Shown in pieces: positions 24,380-35,387 of a stretch of 64,000 bases of DNA (the first letter of the stretch is position 1; each line of letters opens with the position of its first letter). The position numbers were made by a program, and so were the translations under genes. Below the pieces are notes generated by a model that saw nothing but the letters and a program-made list of their open reading frames with translations, was not told where the DNA came from and made no database searches. Source of the stretch: Lonicera japonica (taxonomy: Eukaryota > Streptophyta > Magnoliopsida > Dipsacales > Caprifoliaceae); contig CM038469.1 in assembly GCA_021464415.1 (NCBI GenBank), positions 14,610,501 to 14,674,500 on the forward strand, in the 5' to 3' direction.

Positions 24380-24653
24380 AACGTGTGGGCTTGACTCCAC
24401 ACTCTTGGGCCGCATAGACATGGTCTTCTCACTCAAATTGAGCTTAAATAAGTGTAATCCAGCATCCATTTTGTGCTCCATGTTTTTCCCCACCAATGTG
24501 CTTGATTGTGCCTTCTTTTGAGCCCAAATAGCTTGAATCAATCCATTAAGTTCTGCCTTTAACTTCTTAGCCCGCGACCTTGTAATTGGGCATGTTGGAA
24601 CTTGGATGGCCTTTGAATTATCTTCATTTTGCACAATAGCCTTGCCTCCATCA
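23882..24653 (-). repeat. 3' LTR of the gypsy element
   Basis: 772 bp, starting on the minus strand directly after the polypurine tract AAGAGGAGGGGAA. Contains an interrupted (ATA)n microsatellite at about 24290-24375. On the minus strand it also encodes VPTCPITRSRAKKLKAELNG and what follows, the former C-terminus of the polyprotein. Confidence 0.9.
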
Positions 24654-24664
24654 TTCCCCTCCTC

Positions 24665-25930
24665 TTAAAAAGGATTTGCCCTCAAATCATCACTGGCGTC
24701 AAACGGATTTAAGTCAACAACGTTAAACGTAGCACTAACGTTATACTCTCTTGACAGATTAAGCTTATAAGCATTATCGTTGACACGCTTAAGAACTTGA
24801 AAAGGTCCATCTCCTTTAGGAAGTAGCTTAAAACGATGTTGCTCCGAAAATCGTTCTTTCCACAAGTGCAGCCATACCCAATCGCCAAGTTCAAAAACCA
24901 GCTCCTGACGTCCTTTATTCGCCTACTTTGCATATTGCTCCGTCTTCCTTTCTATGTTGAGTCATGCCTTCTCATGGATTTGCTTAACAAACTCAGCCTT
25001 TTTCTTTTCATCAAGATTAGTCTATTGAGAATAAGGTAATGGAGATAAATCTAATGGAGTCAAATGATTAAATCCATACACAATTTCAAAAGGTGAAAAT
25101 TGAGTAGCAGAATGAACAGTGCGATTATAAGCAAACTCAACATGCGGTAAACATTCCTCCCATGTTCTGATGTTCTTTTTAATGATAGCCCTTAACAAAG
25201 TAAATAAAGTTCTATTCACAACCTCAGTTTGACCATCAGACTGTGGGTGACAAGTAGTAGAAAATAATAACTTAGTTCCTAACTTATACCACAAGGTCTT
25301 CCAAAAGTAACTTAAGAACTTGGTATCTCTATTTGAAACAATGGTCCTAGGCATACCATGCAATCTCACAATTTCTCTAAAGAACAAATCGGCAACATGC
25401 GAAGCATCATCGGTTTTATGCCATGGAATAAAATGAGCCATTTTAGAAAATCTATCCACGATCACAAAATTTGAATCTCTACCATTCTTAGACCTAGGTA
25501 AACCCAAAACAAAATCCATGGAAATATCTATCCAAGGTTCACTAGGAATAGGTAATGGTGTATATAAGCCATGCAGTTGCACACGGGACTTTGCTTGCCG
25601 ACACGTGACACATCTTCTACAAATTCTCTCAATGTCTCTTTTCATACGTGGCAAAAAGAAGTGTTCTTGCAAAATATCTAAGGTCTTAGCAATCCCGAAG
25701 TGCCCCATCAACCCTCCCCCATGGGCTTCCCTCACTAACAAGTCACGCATAGAGCAATTAGGCATACATAACTTATTTTCACGAAATAAAAAACCATCAT
25801 GCCTGAAGAACTTACCCACTGCATTTTTCTCACATGCTTTATACTCCTCACAAAAATGAACATCAATTGGATACAATTCCTTTATATGCTCAAAACTAAG
25901 TAATTTAGCATCAAGGGTAGATATTAACAC
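24665..25930 (-). pseudogene. Integrase region of the gypsy polyprotein
   Basis: 25930-25022 is open for 302 aa. It has the zinc-binding HHCC region ([25 protein letters not shown]), then the catalytic core with Asp in [12 protein letters not shown], Asp in [10 protein letters not shown] and Glu in [11 protein letters not shown], and the conserved [19 protein letters not shown]. After a break, 24865-24665 continues with the C-terminal GDGPFQVLKRVNDNAYKLNL and ATFNVVDLNPFD. The frame stops at DDLRANPF where TAA stands at 24665-24667; changed to CAA, the frame would continue through the polypurine tract into the 3' LTR. Catalytic residues persist, but frameshifts and stops make the polyprotein non-functional. 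Confidence 0.85.
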
Positions 25931-26115
25931 ATACCTTCGCGAAAGCGCATCAGCAATAATATTTTCTTTACCTTACTTGTATCGAATGACATATGAGAAT
26001 GTCTCAATGAACTCCATCCAGTGCGCATGCCTTTTATTCAGCTTGTGTTGGCTCCTCAAATGCTTCAAGGATTCATGCTCGGTGTGAATCACGAACTCCT
26101 TAGGCCAAAGTAGTG

Positions 26116-28146
26116 TTACCATGTTTCCAATGTTCTAACCAATGCGTACAACTCCTTGTCATACGTCGGATAGTTCGAGGCTGCCCCACTCAATTTCTCG
26201 CTAAAGTAAGCGATTGATTTTCCTCCTTGCATAAGAACAACCCCTATTCCCAAACCCGATGCATCACACTCAAGCTCGAATGATTTAGTGAAATCTGGTA
26301 ATGCAAGTACAGGTGCATGGGTCAACTTCTTCTTGATCAATTGGAACCCTTATCCTGCTTATCCCCCCATTTGAATCCCACGTTCTTCTTGATCATATCA
26401 GTCAGTGGCGCAACTATGGTACTAAAATCTTTCACAAACCGCCAGTAAAAGCTAGCAAGTCCATGAAAACTTCGTACATTCCCCATAGTTGTAGGACTCG
26501 GCCACTCTTGTATTACACGTACTTTCTCCTCATCAACCTGTATACCTTGTGCACTCACAAAAAAACCAAGAAACACAAGCTTATCGGTGCAAAAAGTGCA
26601 CTTCTTCATGTTAGCAAATAACTTTTCTTTTCGAATCACATATAAAACTGATTTTAAATGCTCAACATGATCCTCCAAAGTTTTGCTATAAATCAAGATA
26701 TCATCAAAGTAGACAACAACAAATTTTCCTATAAATGCACGCAAAACATGATTCATTAAACGCATGAAAGTGCTCGGTGCATTAGTTAGCCCAAGGGGCA
26801 TCACTAACCACTCATATAAATCATGTTTGGTTTTAAAAGCAGTTTTTCATTCATCTCCTTTCATTCTAATTTGATGATATCCACTTTTTAAATCAACTTT
26901 AGAAAATACACAAGCTCCATGCAACTCATCCAACATATCATCTAAGCGAGGAATAGGATGGAGATACTTTATCGTTATATTGTTGATAGCTCGACAATCA
27001 ACATACATTCTCCACGTCCCATCCTTTTTAGGCCCTAAAATCACTAGAACAACGCACGGACTCATGCTTTCTTTTCTTTTATGTACCCTTTCTCCATTAA
27101 TTTAGACACTTGCCTTTATAGCTCCTTCATCTCCTCTAGATTGTTTCGATAGGATGGTCTATTAGGAATGGTAGCACCAGGTACAAAATCAATTTGATGC
27201 TCAATCCTTCTAATCGACGATAATCCATGTGGCATCTCTTCGGGAAAGACATCTGCATAATCCTGAAACAAAGAAACAATAGAACTAGGCAAAGACGAGT
27301 TAAGTTCGTTAGTATTTAAATATGCCTCCTTGTACAAAAGTACAATCATTGGCTAACTTGAATACAATGCTCTTTTAATTTCACTCGCTCTCGCATAAAA
27401 GTTCTTTTGCTTTTTGTCTCTCTCATTTTTTTCAATTTCACTATTTTTTCTTTTCCTCTCTTTATCTTTTTTTCTCACTCTATTTTTTTGCTCGCTCTCT
27501 TTTTTAGCCTGCTCTCTTTCTTTTGGTCACTTTCTCTTTGCAATTTTAATTGATCTTCATACACTTGCTTCGGTAACACGGGGACAAGAGTAATCTTTTT
27601 ATAATTGAGCTGAAAAGAATATTTGTTGGTGAATCCATCATGCTTCACTCGGCGATCAAATTGCCATGGTCGCCGTAACAATAAATGACCGGCTTGCATT
27701 GGTACTACATCGCATAAAACCTCATCTTCATACTTTCCAATACGAAACGCGACTAGTACTTGCTTGTTCACCTTGATCTCCTCACTATCATTCAACAATT
27801 GCAACTTATATGGCTTAGGATGCTTAATAATAGGCAGCCCTAGCTTCTTCACCATAATAGTACTTGCAACATTCATACAACTTCCGCCATCAATGATCAC
27901 ACTGCACATCTTGTTGTTTACTAGGCATCTAGTATGAAAGAGATTTTCTTGTTGTACTTCCTCATCTTCTTTAGCTCGCACACTAAGAGATTTCCTTGCA
28001 ATCAACAAATCTCCTTCAGTCGCAAGCTCTTCTTCTTCATCCACATCTTTTAATAATGGCATAGAATTAGTATTGGACTCTTCATCGGTCTTAATTTTGC
28101 CATTGTCTCGAATCACCATAGCTCTTTGATTGAGACATTGGTTCAC
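26116..28146 (-). pseudogene. Protease, reverse transcriptase and RNase H region
   Basis: Several broken frames read in order on the minus strand. 28146-27475 has the protease motif SVIIDGGSCMNV and ends in the linker LVPVLPKQVYEDQLKLQRES. 27349-27116 is the pre-RT region (FQDYADVFPEEMPHGL). 27065-26847 begins the RT ([32 protein letters not shown]) and stops at a TGA where the family has Trp. 26804-26337 has the catalytic [11 protein letters not shown]. 26340-26116 starts RNase H ([31 protein letters not shown]), joined by a frameshift at about 26340. The RT aspartates (YFDD) and RNase H Asp are kept, but the gene is clearly dead. Confidence 0.85.
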
Positions 28147-29214
28147 CTTATTACCCCTGCCTTGACACTTAAAACATTTAATATCACGATTTCGAGGTGT
28201 ATTAGGATCAGGTTTACCTTGGTTTTCAAGGCTGGTCGTCCCTTGTTTGGGCTCGATTTTGGGCTTTGACGCGGCTGATTTCTCCTTTTTCTTCCAAAGG
28301 GGATTTGATTTCTAAGAGGGTGTGGTTGGACTTTGGTTTTGGTGTAGGCTACCCCTTCTCTAGAGTTGATTCTCAATCTTGATCGCCATGTGCACCATAT
28401 CTTCCAACTCAACATAATGTTGTAAATCCACTGCATTAGCAATTTCCCGGTTCAACCCATTCAAAAACCTTACCATAGTAGCCTCTCGATCTTCGTTTAC
28501 GTTTTCTCGGATCATGGCTACGTTCATCTGCTTAAAATAATCTTCCACGCTGCGGTTACCCTGCATAAGCCTTTGTAACTTTTGGTATAGCTCTCGGTAG
28601 TAATGGCTAGGTATGAATCGCTTTCTCATCACCGTCTCCATCTCTTCCCATGTCTCAATAGAACGCTCTCTATTTCTTCATCTGTTCATTACTAATTGGT
28701 CCCACCACACAATCGCATATTCAGAGAACTCAATGGCAGCAAGTTTCACATTTTTTATCTCGGAGTAATTGTGGCAATCAAACACTAGCTCAACTTTCTT
28801 CTCCCATTCAAGATAAGCTTCGGGATCATTCTTCCCTTGAAATGACAGAATCTTTATCTTGATATTACCCATCTTGTTATCTTCTATGTTCCTACCTTCT
28901 CTATTTCGCCTGGCATATCTCCTATTGGCAGCCACTGGGTTCCAATCATCGTCATCTTCAAACCCACCATCGTAGGATTCTTTATCCTCAACCCTCGCTT
29001 CTCTAGGTTGGATTTTCCCTCTCATACAAGCATGAGCATTATTTGATCGCTCGATTTGTGTGTTCTTTATCCGGTCTATTCGCCCATGAACCATCTCCAT
29101 CTCAGTTCTCAACATCTTCCTCATCTCCCCTAACAAAGCTTGCACTTGTAAGTTCAAGATGGTTGGTTGTTGACCATCCTCCTCTTTCGAGGCCATTTCT
29201 TGGATTTTTGACAT
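28143..29214 (-). pseudogene. gag of the gypsy element
   Basis: 29214-28678 begins MSKIQEMASKEEDGQQ, with a predicted helical region (LQVQALLGEMRKMLRTEMEM), an acidic linker (GGFEDDDDWNPVA) and the capsid-like NDPEAYLEWEKKVELVFDCH. 28641-28360 continues with RFIPSHYYRELYQKLQRLMQ and SVEDYFKQMNVAM, typical of the retrotransposon gag domain. The zinc knuckle reads CFKCQGRGNKVNQC near 28150-28180, with Asn where the CCHC consensus has His. Frames are broken around 28650 and 28360. Confidence 0.85.
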
Positions 29215-30277
29215 TATTTATAACCTGCAAAATAGAAATAAGGACCTCACAAGCACTCCCTCACGTGTTTCACTCAAAGAATGATTCAATCAATTCACTC
29301 GATAATTATTGGCTTTTGCCCTCTAATGATCTTACGACTTACGCCTCTTTCCACTCGAAATAATGCTCTATAGGTTTTTATTGAACTACTCAATTGAATA
29401 TCAGAATGTGAATGGACAGTTCATGCGAAAAATCAATAAGAAACAAGAATCCTAACTAATACGATCACAATAAGGTGCAAAAGGATGCGAAATAGGTGCG
29501 GAAATTCAATCTCGTAAAAACGTGATTTTTGGAATCCTTGGACCCTATAGAATCCAAATCCAAAAACAAATAACAACGAATTTCAAAAAATTTTGTATTT
29601 TTATTATTCTGGGTCTCTCGACTTCTACTTTAATTTGGTTAGTCGAAATTTCCAGAATTCAACAATTCGACATAAATAATAAGTACAATTCAAAACTCAA
29701 CAAATATCGAAGCTTAAGTAGCAAATGACACTTATTTAAACACTAGATAACAGCCAACAGATCCGCAATAGCTAGGGTTTATATGATGAATGAAACAATC
29801 AATCGTAACTAGGGTTTATAATATGAATGAAACAATCAATCGCAACTAGGGTTTATATGCAATTGAAACTAATCGAGATTAACCCTAACTGTGGCAAAAT
29901 TCTTACCCTAGGCAGAAACAATATGAATTATGTTACGATATCAATCAACTTATGAATGGACAGACTCGTAGCTATGGTTCGTAAACGGAATTGGCAGAAT
30001 TCAACTTTAAACAACAAAGATTAAAAGAACAGATTCATAATAAGGTGCAAATCGTTACTTAGCAATCAAGAACATATTCGAAAAACTAAGCAAGAACAGA
30101 TTCGGGATAATGCAAATTTTGATTTTTTTTATAGTGATAAAGAACACAAAGAATGAATGAACACTATTATATAAAGTTCATAACAAAATAGAAATCACGA
30201 AGAACAGTAGCACGAAGAACAATTACTAATTAATGGATATATAAAACCTGATAGTAGAACCTGCCTTTGATACAAAT
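29215..30277 (-). other. Gypsy 5' leader between primer site and gag
   Basis: No coding signal. Contains three direct repeats of AACTAGGGTTTATA, two of them followed by ATGAATGAAACAATCAATCG, between 29768 and 29862. The primer-binding site lies at the right edge beside the 5' LTR. Confidence 0.6.
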
Positions 30278-30684
30278 TGATACGACCTACAGTGATATCG
30301 CTCGAAACCCACAAACACAACAAATTGGTTGTGTGAACCTCAACACAGATACACACGAAAACCGTAGCAAATTAATGACCTGGATCGTTTCTATAATCAA
30401 ATTAGGGTGAAAAACGAAGACGCCACAACCGGGTGCGAAAAATCGATTGATAAGTCGGATGAACGCTACGGACAAACCGATAAGTTCAAGTAGTTCATGA
30501 AGAACCAAAGAGGATTAAAATCACTCAATATTATTATGAATAATCTCTTAGATATTAAAACAAAACAATGAACCCCCCTTAATTAGGGTGAAGAAAACTT
30601 AGGCAATAAAAAACCAATCCAACAAGGAATCCTCAAAACAAATCCTAATCAAACAAGAACTAGTCTCCTAAATGATTTAAAAGA

Positions 30685-30779
<95 letters not shown>

Positions 30780-31073
30780 CAACTAAATAATAAATAAAAA
30801 CGTGTGGGCTTGACTCCACGCTCTTGGGCCGCATAGACATGGTCTTCTCACTCAAATTGGGCTTGAATAAGTGTAATCCAGCTTCCATTTTGTGCTCCAC
30901 GTTTTTCCCCTCCAATGGGCTTGATTGTACCTTCTTCTTGAGCCCAATTAGCTTGAATCAATCCATTAAGCTCTGCCTTTAACTTCTTGGCCCGCGACCT
31001 TGTAATTTGGTCTATTAGAACTTGGATGGCCTTTGAATTGTCTTCATTTTGCACAATAGCCTTGCCTCCATCA
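30278..31073 (-). repeat. 5' LTR of the gypsy element
   Basis: 796 bp; longer than the 3' LTR mainly because its (ATA)n tract (about 30685-30775) is longer. Ends on the plus strand at CTCCATCA, followed by the CCATA target copy. Confidence 0.9.
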
Positions 31074-31239
31074 CCATACCATAAAAGGATTCGTTCGGCT
31101 TTACGATTTCTTTGTGCTGTAAATCTAAGCCATGACTAAATATATAGAGCCCGTGAAATTAAGGGTGCTATTTTTTCTTTAATTAACTTATTACTCATGC
31201 GATGTACGTACGTTGTATGAATTAATTTTCATAGAGATA

Positions 31240-32258
31240 GGGGGCTACCATTGACACACACCATTTAACTCTCTAACACTCCATATCTCTCTAACACTCC
31301 ATAGGTACACTTTTACTCTTCCTAACACTCCACATTTAATTTTAAGATTAATTAACATTCATCTAAAAATCACTCTAATCTTACTCTCTCTCATCTTCAA
31401 TCTTCTTCTTCCACAAATCAAACCATTGCCATTAAGGATTTTTCAAAAATTCCGGTTGGAATTAAGCATTCAACTCTCTCTATAATTCAAAAAAATAAAT
31501 CACACCACTCAGCCCACAAATTTCATCTTCAATCTTCTTATTTTAACTTTTTCTTTAACAATCTAATCGTTCTACTCTTTATTTCTTGAACTTTTTTGTT
31601 ATTGGCTAAAAAAAGTTCCACCAGTGCACACACCACATAAAAAAAAAATTCTGCCATGGATGAAGGTTTACTCAGTTCCTAGGAACCGAGTGTTGTTCAT
31701 CATACTCGGCCGAAAGGAACCGAGTAAAGCACAAGTCACTCGATCCTAAGGAAACAAGTGGAATTGGAAAAATAACCCAAAGCTTAACTCAGTTCCTTAG
31801 GACCGAGTAAGCTGTACAACACTCGGTTCCTAAGGACCAAGTAAGCTGTTCAACACTCGGTTCCTAAGGGCTGAGTAAACATTCTTCGTGTTTTGTTTAT
31901 GTTTTTTAATTTTTTTTGCGTTTGTTTATATCCAATGATTTATAAATGAAAGGAAACGTAAAGCAATAACTAAAATATAAGTATCCTACTTCTTTTGAAG
32001 ATGAATAATGATTTGGATGGAGGTGGTACCAACAATGATGGAGGTGGTGGTGATGATGATCATGAAGAAGAAGAAGAAGAGGCGGCAATGATGCTGGTGG
32101 TGGTGGTGGTGATGATGATGATGATGAAGTTTAAAGGAGTGTTTAATGTTTTAATTAATAATTAAAAATAAAAAAAAATGGTGTGTGTCAATAGAATAAT
32201 CAACATTTTTTTAAGGGAGTGTTACAGAGTAAAATGGAGTGTGTCATTAGCAGCCCCC
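31240..32258. mobile_element. hAT-like non-autonomous element carrying a palindrome array
   Basis: Left end GGGGGCTACCATTGACACAC and the reverse complement of the right end GGGGGCTGCTAATGACACAC match at 17 of 20 positions, and further CCATTT and TAACACTCC blocks follow. Flanks TAGAGATA and TAAAGATA (31232-31239, 32259-32266) agree at 7 of 8 bp. 1019 bp. A purine-rich GAAGAAGAAG/GGTGGTGATGATGATG tract lies at about 32030-32130. Confidence 0.75.
31670..31876. repeat. Array of six ACTCGGTTCC...GGAACCGAGT palindromes
   Basis: Six imperfect copies of a 22-23 bp palindrome with arms ACTCGGTTCCT and AGGAACCGAGT lie within 207 bp (near 31670, 31714, 31738, 31785, 31822 and 31853). Central TTCCTWAGGA is the best kept part; arms carry scattered changes. 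Confidence 0.85.
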
Positions 32259-32442
32259 TAAAGATATATATCATGTTTATTTTTGTGTATACATCTCTAT
32301 ACTTATATAATTATAGTCAGGTTTTTTGAAATAGAAAATTTATAAAATCAAATAACAAACATGAATTACATAAATGACAGATAATAGTATACATTGAATA
32401 AAAATAAATTATTACACCATTTAGTATATTAAAATACAAAAA

Positions 32443-32752
32443 GTGGAGACTTTTGCAGGCACCTTGTGCGATTTAAGTTGTGTAAGTGTGTACAATTTGA
32501 GATTAATCGAGTCTGTAAACTTTTGTACAGATAGTGGATTATTGAAGATTAGTCTTGCACTGCAGGGTTACCTCGTTAATTCTGGTGTTTGCTTATCCAA
32601 GGTGGAGACTTTTACAGACACCTTATGCGATTCAAGTTGTATAAGTCCGTGCAATTTGAGATTAATAGAGTATGTAAACTTTTGTGCATATAGTGGATTA
32701 TTGAGGATTAGTCTTGCACTGTAGGGATACCTCGTTAATTATGGTGTTTGCT
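32443..32752. repeat. 159-bp tandem duplication, probable LTR fragment
   Basis: GTGGAGACTTTTGCAGGCAC at 32443 recurs at 32602, followed by near-identical sequence (ATTTGAGATTAAT, TGGATTATTGA, GATTAGTCTTGCACTG, ACCTCGTTAATT). Two copies, period 159 bp, so one frame stays open across both and makes a 93-codon ORF. The sequence resembles the end of some plant copia LTRs, but I could not place it. Confidence 0.7.
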
Positions 32753-33456
32753 TATTTTTTTTAATTGCTTTATTAATTGTTGCATGTTAGAAAATATTAA
32801 ACATGTTTTTCAGAATTAAAATCCTTAAAATTCTAAGTTTACTTTTTGATTCGATTAAAATTAGTTTTTGAAAATTCAACCATCAAATAACAAATCTAGG
32901 GTTAATTAATTTGCTTTTGCACGTGCTAGTCCAACAGCTTTTCAGTGCTAACCCAATAAAACTCAATAAATTAACTGATTAGGTCAGTTAAAATTTGTTC
33001 AAACGATAATAACTGTTAGAACTCGTTAATAAAATACATAGTTATATTATATTATATATGTACATATATATATATATATATATTAGTATAGACGTAAATA
33101 ATTTTTATAAGGTTTACACATGTATTTGTTAATTCAAAGCGAGCTTATAATATATAAATATAATATTATATGTACAAATACATTTTTTTATTATATATGT
33201 ACTTAAATGGTAATAAGGAGTCATTTTGAGTAATTCGTTAAGACCCGAAATGATAACACCCAAAACAAGATAAAAATTGACACGACCTGAACTGATCCAT
33301 TGGCACGTCTAAATGCATCAAAAGGGAGTGTCATATAATTAAATTAAGGATATTGTTAAGTTAACCTTCTCGAAGGATATAATTAATTTACAAAAAGGAG
33401 TGTTGTATAATTAAATTATTTGGTATGATGATTATTGTAATACGTGTTTTACACCA
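32753..33456. other. Anonymous AT-rich sequence
   Basis: (TA)n runs near 33060-33085 only. No gene or element end recognised. Confidence 0.4.
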
Positions 33457-33459
33457 TAA

Positions 33460-33695
33460 GTTTGGGTTTGACATGCGGGATAAGAGAACAAGATAAGATA
33501 AAATTTTCTTGTGACATGTTGCCACTAGTCATGATTGGATTATAAGGTGGATTGTTTATCCTAGAAATACCTTTTATCCCATCGAGGGACGGATCAAACA
33601 ATCTCACCTAAAAGTTGGGATTATTTTATCCAGTCCAGATGAAATTAAATAATTCTAATTATCCGACCCTTTTATTCGACATGTCAAATGCACCC
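33460..33695. mobile_element. Tourist-like MITE related to the Harbinger element
   Basis: TAA on both sides (33457-33459, 33696-33698). The right end in reverse complement, GGGTGCATTTGACATGTCG then ATAAAAGGGTCGGATAA, closely follows the right end of the Harbinger at 6316-10738 (GGCTGCGTTTGACGAGTCG then GATAAAAAGGCCGGAT). 236 bp, noncoding. Confidence 0.75.
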
Positions 33696-33698
33696 TAA

Positions 33699-34180
33699 AG
33701 CGTATAGACTCAAGTCTCAAACTAGTAGTACAATCACTTTTCCTCATATTATGACTCTTTATTGAACAATTAATGTATCACTATCATTAAGTATGTGGCT
33801 CAATATTAATTTGACAATACTCTAATGAAATTGGAAGCGGCGACATTGATAGACGTGCTGATAATTAATGCCGAATAATTATAAGAGAATTGCTGAAGAA
33901 TGGATATTAATTAAAGAAAATTTGCCGATCGATGATGTATCACTATGGCACAATAGTCCCATGGCAAGCCCTTGCAATAACTTTCAATGATTGATATCTA
34001 CTGCTACTACTATGCTTTTTTTTTTTATTCAATTTACTAGTCTATTATAAGTAAATTTATATAAAAGGTATTTTTAAAAGGAAAAATAAAAGGTGCATTA
34101 ACTTAACTTTAATTTGAGTTTCAATAAAATTTCTCTTAAATTAATTATTGTTCTTTAAAGAAAATTAGTGACCACTAAAA
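33699..34180. other. Anonymous AT-rich sequence
   Basis: Nothing recognised. Confidence 0.35.
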
Positions 34181-34189
34181 AGTTGGTGG

Positions 34190-34722
34190 AGATTAAAGTA
34201 TTTCACCACCAAATATAATATGTTTAGTGCAGATTTTCGTAAAGTCGCCACTAATTTGTTGATAAAAAAATTCGCACCTGCCCCAATTCTGGCACGAAGA
34301 CATTTGTCACACATAGAGTGGCAATTTTTTTTGTTTCACTACTACAACTAGTATAAATAGATGCTAAGTTTCGCCACCAATTCACAATTTAAAGGTGGAA
34401 TTATTTCCCCATCGTTGTACTATTAATGGCAAAAGAAAAGTGTGGTGGCCATTTTTTTTTGCCACCTAATAAATATAATTAATGGAAATTTACATAAACT
34501 TGCCATTGATTTATTGACAAAACACTCCTGCCATCGCAAAAAAATAGCGCAGAAACATCTATCACATATGTTGTGGCGAGTTTTTTTTATTTTGCCACTA
34601 CAACTAGTATAAACATATGTTATAGTTGGCGAAATAGATTTTTGACACCAAAACATGCTTTTAGTATTGAAATTTATTTACCCGCGATAAAACTTGCCAC
34701 TAAAATTGATATTTCTTGTAGT
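34190..34722 (-). mobile_element. CACTA-like remnant with a 256-bp tandem duplication
   Basis: CTACAACTAGTATAAA occurs at 34342 and 34598, period 256 bp. It is preceded in both units by parallel blocks (GCCAC..AATATAAT, CACATA.GTTGTGGCGAG) rich in TGGC/GCCA. The sequence ends GATATTTCTTGTAGTA, close to the CACTA terminus (reverse complement TACTACAAGAAATATC). Left end not found. Confidence 0.5.
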
Positions 34723-34861
34723 AAGTAAATTCGTTACAGTGACATATTGGCTGAGCTGTTCACGAAGTGATTACTGAAGCCAATTTTTAGAGATTTGTTT
34801 AAGAGATTGGAATGCATCGATTTTATCATCAAATTATATATAAATGTTATCAGTAGTAGGA

Positions 34862-35130
34862 GTAAATAATTAGAGGGAGCATCGTAAAATATGCTACCCA
34901 AGATTTGCACACTGTACTCTTTTTTTTAATTAGGTTTTGTCCCACTAGTTTTTCCTAGTAAAAGTTTTAGTGAGGTAGCATTTTATGCATTTAATGCTAG
35001 TTCAATAATTTAGAAGAATGTTGTACTTTTTTTCTTTCCTTTGGTTTTTTTCCACTAGGTTTTTCTTTATGAAGATTTTAATGGGGCAAACTATCATTGA
35101 ATTGTGACATAATTGACATCCAAGGGGGTG
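34862..35130 (+). mobile_element. 3' noncoding end of a Ty1/copia element
   Basis: TTAGGTTTTGTCCCACTAG and AGTTTTAGTGAGG, then CCACTAGGTTTTTC and ATTTTAATGGGGCA, are the repeated motifs usual before the 3' LTR of many plant copia elements. The stretch ends in a polypurine tract CCAAGGGGGTG at the LTR start. Confidence 0.7.
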
Positions 35131-35387
35131 TGTTGGAAAATATCATTATGTGCATATCCATATATATGTAATGTTTAAAGATATAACTTGTCCCACATCG
35201 ATCTTGTAGTATGAATGAGGAGACTACCTTATATTAGGTATAATATAACTTGTCTTGCATCGATTTTGTGTATAAGTAAGGAGGTTAGCTCTCACTATAA
35301 TTAGAGTTGAACCCTCCTAAATCTTTCTCAATAGTTGAATAAGAATATATCCCTTATTCTCTCTCTACCTCTCTCCTTATTTCAACA
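35131..35387 (+). mobile_element. Copia LTR flanked by 3'-type and 5'-type internal sequence
   Basis: 257 bp, TGTTGGAAAATATC...TTATTTCAACA, homologous to the LTR at 61939-62192 (shared CCCACAT.GAT, TAAGTAAGG, CTCTTATTCTCT, GACTGCTCTA). Upstream is a polypurine tract; downstream is leader sequence (GACTGCTCTAGTCAATTGGAGGC). Confidence 0.75.

Larger units (their letters stand above)
23882..31073 (-). mobile_element. Ty3/gypsy chromovirus, CRM-like, full length but decayed
   Basis: LTRs at 23882-24653 (3') and 30278-31073 (5'), with CCATA target duplications at 23877-23881 and 31074-31078. On the minus strand the LTR begins TGATGGAGGC and ends GGTCGTATCA. It is followed by a decayed tRNA-iMet primer site (TTTGTATCAAAGGC) around 30262-30275. 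Order gag, protease, RT, RNase H, integrase is typical Ty3/gypsy. The LTRs differ at about 22 of the first 208 aligned bases by eye, mostly transitions, so the insertion is old. No separate chromodomain is visible; the reading frame running into the 3' LTR suggests the CRM clade. Confidence 0.85.

Noticed and set aside
24254..24634. 126-codon minus-strand ORF with a long Tyr/Ile tail
   Set aside because: Not a separate gene: the first part is the LTR-encoded C-terminus of the gypsy polyprotein and the tail is a translated (ATA)n microsatellite.
29520..29730. Organellar DNA insertion
   Set aside because: Slightly different texture, but no plastid or mitochondrial gene is recognisable and it lies in the gypsy leader between gag and the primer site.
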